64,000 nucleotides of DNA from Bifidobacterium samirii (lineage in GTDB: Bacteria; Actinomycetota; Actinomycetes; Actinomycetales; Bifidobacteriaceae), in contig NZ_QXGK01000007.1 in NCBI RefSeq assembly GCF_003952945.1, positions 1 to 64,000 on the forward strand, in the 5' to 3' direction. Position 1 is the stretch's first letter; each line of letters starts with the position of its first letter. Positions 62,260-64,000 of this stretch are shown in pieces. Position numbers and translations under genes: made by a program. The notes beneath the pieces were generated by a model. That model saw nothing but the letters and a program-made list of their open reading frames with translations. It was not told the DNA's origin and ran no database searches.

Positions 62260-62754
62260 TTAGAGGATCTGCTCCATGCCGACCTTGTACGGGGTCAGGC
62301 CCATGCGCTCGTAGAAGGCCTGCGCGCCCGGGTTGCACGACCACACGTTGAGGGTGAGGTTGTGGCATCCGGATTCGCGGGCGAAGGCGAGGACGTGCCG
62401 GTAGAGGGCGGAGCCCACTCCCCCGCCGCGCGCGGTCTCGTCGACGCAGATGTCGTCGACGTACAGCGTGGTGATGTCGGTCAGCACGTGGTTGCCGTCG
62501 TTGCGCTGGAACACGCAGAACGCGTAGCCGAGCAGGGTCGTGTCGTCGGCGGCGAACATGCCGAAGACGGGCGTGGACTCGTCGGCGAGGATGCCGGCCA
62601 GTTCGCCGTCGTCGTATTTGGTCGCGCCTGCGCGGAACAGGTCGGGGCGCCCCTGATGGTGGACGTCGGCGACCTGGCGCAGCAGGCGGTGGAGTTCGGG
62701 GATGTCGCGCGGCTGCGCGCGGCGGATGCGGGTCTCGTCGGTGCGATCGGTCAT
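62260..62754 (-). CDS. GNAT-family N-acetyltransferase
   Basis: This 164-residue GNAT has RIRRAQPRDIPELHRLLRQVADVH, LYVDDICVDETARGGGVGSALYRHVLAFA (the acetyl-CoA loop) and LNVWSCNPGAQAFYERMGLTPYKVGMEQ. These match the YhbS/aminoglycoside-like GNAT group. Substrate unknown. Confidence 0.88.
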   Translation of the reverse strand: MTDRTDETRIRRAQPRDIPELHRLLRQVADVHHQGRPDLFRAGATKYDDGELAGILADESTPVFGMFAADDTTLLGYAFCVFQRNDGNHVLTDITTLYVDDICVDETARGGGVGSALYRHVLAFARESGCHNLTLNVWSCNPGAQAFYERMGLTPYKVGMEQIL

Positions 62755-62889
62755 GACCGACAGTCTAGCCCGCGCGCCGGCCGCGCGCCGCCGTCCGGCC
62801 GGGGCGCGGACGCACGACGTGCGACGTGCGACGGTGCGGGCGCGGCGGGCGGGGCGGCGCCGCGATTCGGTCCGTCCCGCCGCATCCGG

Positions 62890-64000
62890 TCAGCGGCGTC
62901 CGCCCGGCGTCCAGGCGAAGTCGTTGAGCAGGTCGTTCACCCAGTCCATGACGTGCTCGCCGGCCATCGGGCCGTTGCCCAGCGATCCGGCGAACGGCGC
63001 GGGGATCAGGTACGTGTGGGTCAGCGGACGGTACTGGGCGCCCTTGTAGATGCGGTTGATGCGCATCTGGATCGACTCGGGCGGGTCGAAGCGGCCCACG
63101 CGCACGTTGCGTCCCTGCGCGACGATCTCGCTGATGCCCAGCTCCCGGGCGCGCATGCGCAGGCGGGCGACGCCGAACAGCGTCTCGAACGCCTCGGGCA
63201 GCCGGCCGTAGCGGTCGGCCAGCTCCTCGGCCAGGTCGTGCAGGTCCTGCTCGTCGCGGGCGGCGGCGAGCTTGCGGTACGCCTCCAGGCGAAGCTTGTC
63301 CGAGTCGATGTAGTCGACCGGGATCGACGCCTCGATCGGCAGGTCGATGGTGACGGCGACCGGTTCGGCGCGCTGCGGCTCCTTGACCTGTTCGACGGCC
63401 TCGGACACCATGCGGATGTACAGGTCGAAGCCGACGCCCTCGATGTGGCCCGACTGCTGGTCGCCCAGCAGGTTGCCGGTGCCGCGCAGCTCCAGGTCCT
63501 TCATCGCCACGTCGAAGCCGCTGCCCAGCGACGTGTTCTGCGCGATCGTGGCCAGACGGTCGTGCGACTGCTGGGTCATCGGCTTGCTCGGATCGTACAG
63601 GAAGTACGCGTAGGCGCGCTCGCGGCCACGGCCGACGCGGCCGCGCAGCTGGTGCAGCTGGCTGAGGCCGAACCGGTCGGCCTGGTCGACGATCAGCGTG
63701 TTCGCGTTGGAGATATCCAGGCCGGTCTCGATGATCGTCGTGCACACGAGCACGTCGATGTCGCGGTGCCAGAAGTCGCGGATGACGTTGTCGAGCTGCT
63801 TCTCGCCCATCTTGCCGTGCGCGGTGCCGACGCGCGCCTCGGGCACCAGCTCGTGGATCCTCGCGGCGACCTTGGCGATGTCCTGCACGCGGTTGTGCAC
63901 GTAGAACACCTGGCCGCCGCGCAGCAGCTCGCGGCGCACCGCGGCGGTGACCTGCGCGTCCTCGTACGCGCCCACGTAGGTGAGCACCGGCAGACGGTCC
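62890..64000 (-). CDS. mfd: Transcription-repair coupling factor, C-terminal part (partial)
   Basis: Mfd displaces RNA polymerase stalled at lesions and recruits UvrA. The window holds about 370 C-terminal residues: helicase domain 2 (VFYVHNRVQDIAKVAARI, CTTIIETGLDISNANTLIV, LHQLRGRVGRGRERAYAYF, motif VI) and the TRCF regulatory domain (AMKDLELRGTGNLLGDQQSGHIEGVGFDLY, PVDYIDSDKLRLEAYRKLA). The N-terminal part lies beyond the right edge. Gene order mfd...eno agrees with other Actinobacteria. Confidence 0.97.
   Translation of the reverse strand, partial: DRLPVLTYVGAYEDAQVTAAVRRELLRGGQVFYVHNRVQDIAKVAARIHELVPEARVGTAHGKMGEKQLDNVIRDFWHRDIDVLVCTTIIETGLDISNANTLIVDQADRFGLSQLHQLRGRVGRGRERAYAYFLYDPSKPMTQQSHDRLATIAQNTSLGSGFDVAMKDLELRGTGNLLGDQQSGHIEGVGFDLYIRMVSEAVEQVKEPQRAEPVAVTIDLPIEASIPVDYIDSDKLRLEAYRKLAAARDEQDLHDLAEELADRYGRLPEAFETLFGVARLRMRARELGISEIVAQGRNVRVGRFDPPESIQMRINRIYKGAQYRPLTHTYLIPAPFAGSLGNGPMAGEHVMDWVNDLLNDFAWTPGGRR

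Overview
The window is high-GC DNA from an actinobacterium, most likely Bifidobacterium or a close relative. The evidence is two WhiB proteins (WhiB1- and WhiB2-like), a CarD-type RNA polymerase regulator, a PdtaR/PdtaS-like two-component pair, a DUF501 gene, and the blocks mfd...eno-divIC-DUF501-ppx and whiB1/pdtaS, which match gene orders known from other Actinobacteria. GlgX, GlgB, a FocA-type channel, and a LacI-type operator shared by pyk and eno fit a saccharolytic Bifidobacterium. No species call is made.

Layout. 1-1.3 kb: the end of an unknown gene, then a strikingly AT-rich island with one GNAT acetyltransferase that seems to have landed in the 3' end of a native gene. 1.3-4.4 kb: a YbaK-like editing protein facing a coupled pair of paralogous proteins, one with a SWIM zinc finger. 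4.4-10 kb: a riboflavin operon (ribD-ribE-ribBA-ribH) under an FMN riboswitch, plus a Vat-like acetyltransferase. This cassette is bracketed by two same-orientation copies of a composite hairpin repeat; the right copy carries six tandem 52-bp units. 10-14.4 kb: nitroreductase with its ArsR regulator, a GNAT, an AIM24-like protein, tRNA-Leu(GAG) and a membrane protein. 14.4-31.2 kb: mostly housekeeping genes on the minus strand (glgX, NUDIX, nif3-like, polA, pdtaR, tRNA-Leu(CAA), NUDIX, pyk, terC, uvrB, coaE, rpsA, folD).

31.3-42.3 kb: a metal ABC transporter (substrate-binding protein, ATPase, permease) with a Zur/Fur-like box, ispF, carD, glgB, an OmpR-type two-component system, comF, a HAD phosphatase and a Zincin_1-like protein. 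42.3-53.2 kb: a cell-envelope and regulator region with a DUF5719 protein, a giant GT2 glycosyltransferase, whiB2, a LytR-CpsA-Psr ligase, an EccC-like FtsK/SpoIIIE ATPase with no WXG100 partner in sight, whiB1 and pdtaS. 53.3-64 kb: hemolysin III, greA, FKBP, tRNA-Leu(UAA), ppx, DUF501, divIC, eno, a formate/nitrite channel, an MFS exporter, a GNAT and the C-terminal part of mfd.

How the parts connect: pyk and eno share an operator and are probably co-regulated with carbon flux. GlgX and GlgB serve glycogen turnover. PdtaS (51.7 kb) probably phosphorylates PdtaR (21.2 kb), although the genes are 30 kb apart. The metal transporter is probably zinc- or iron-repressed. The points most worth a second look are the hairpin composite bracketing the riboflavin cassette, the metal-binding protein that lacks the usual histidines, the orphan EccC-like ATPase, and a tRNA-Leu(CAA) without a long variable arm.
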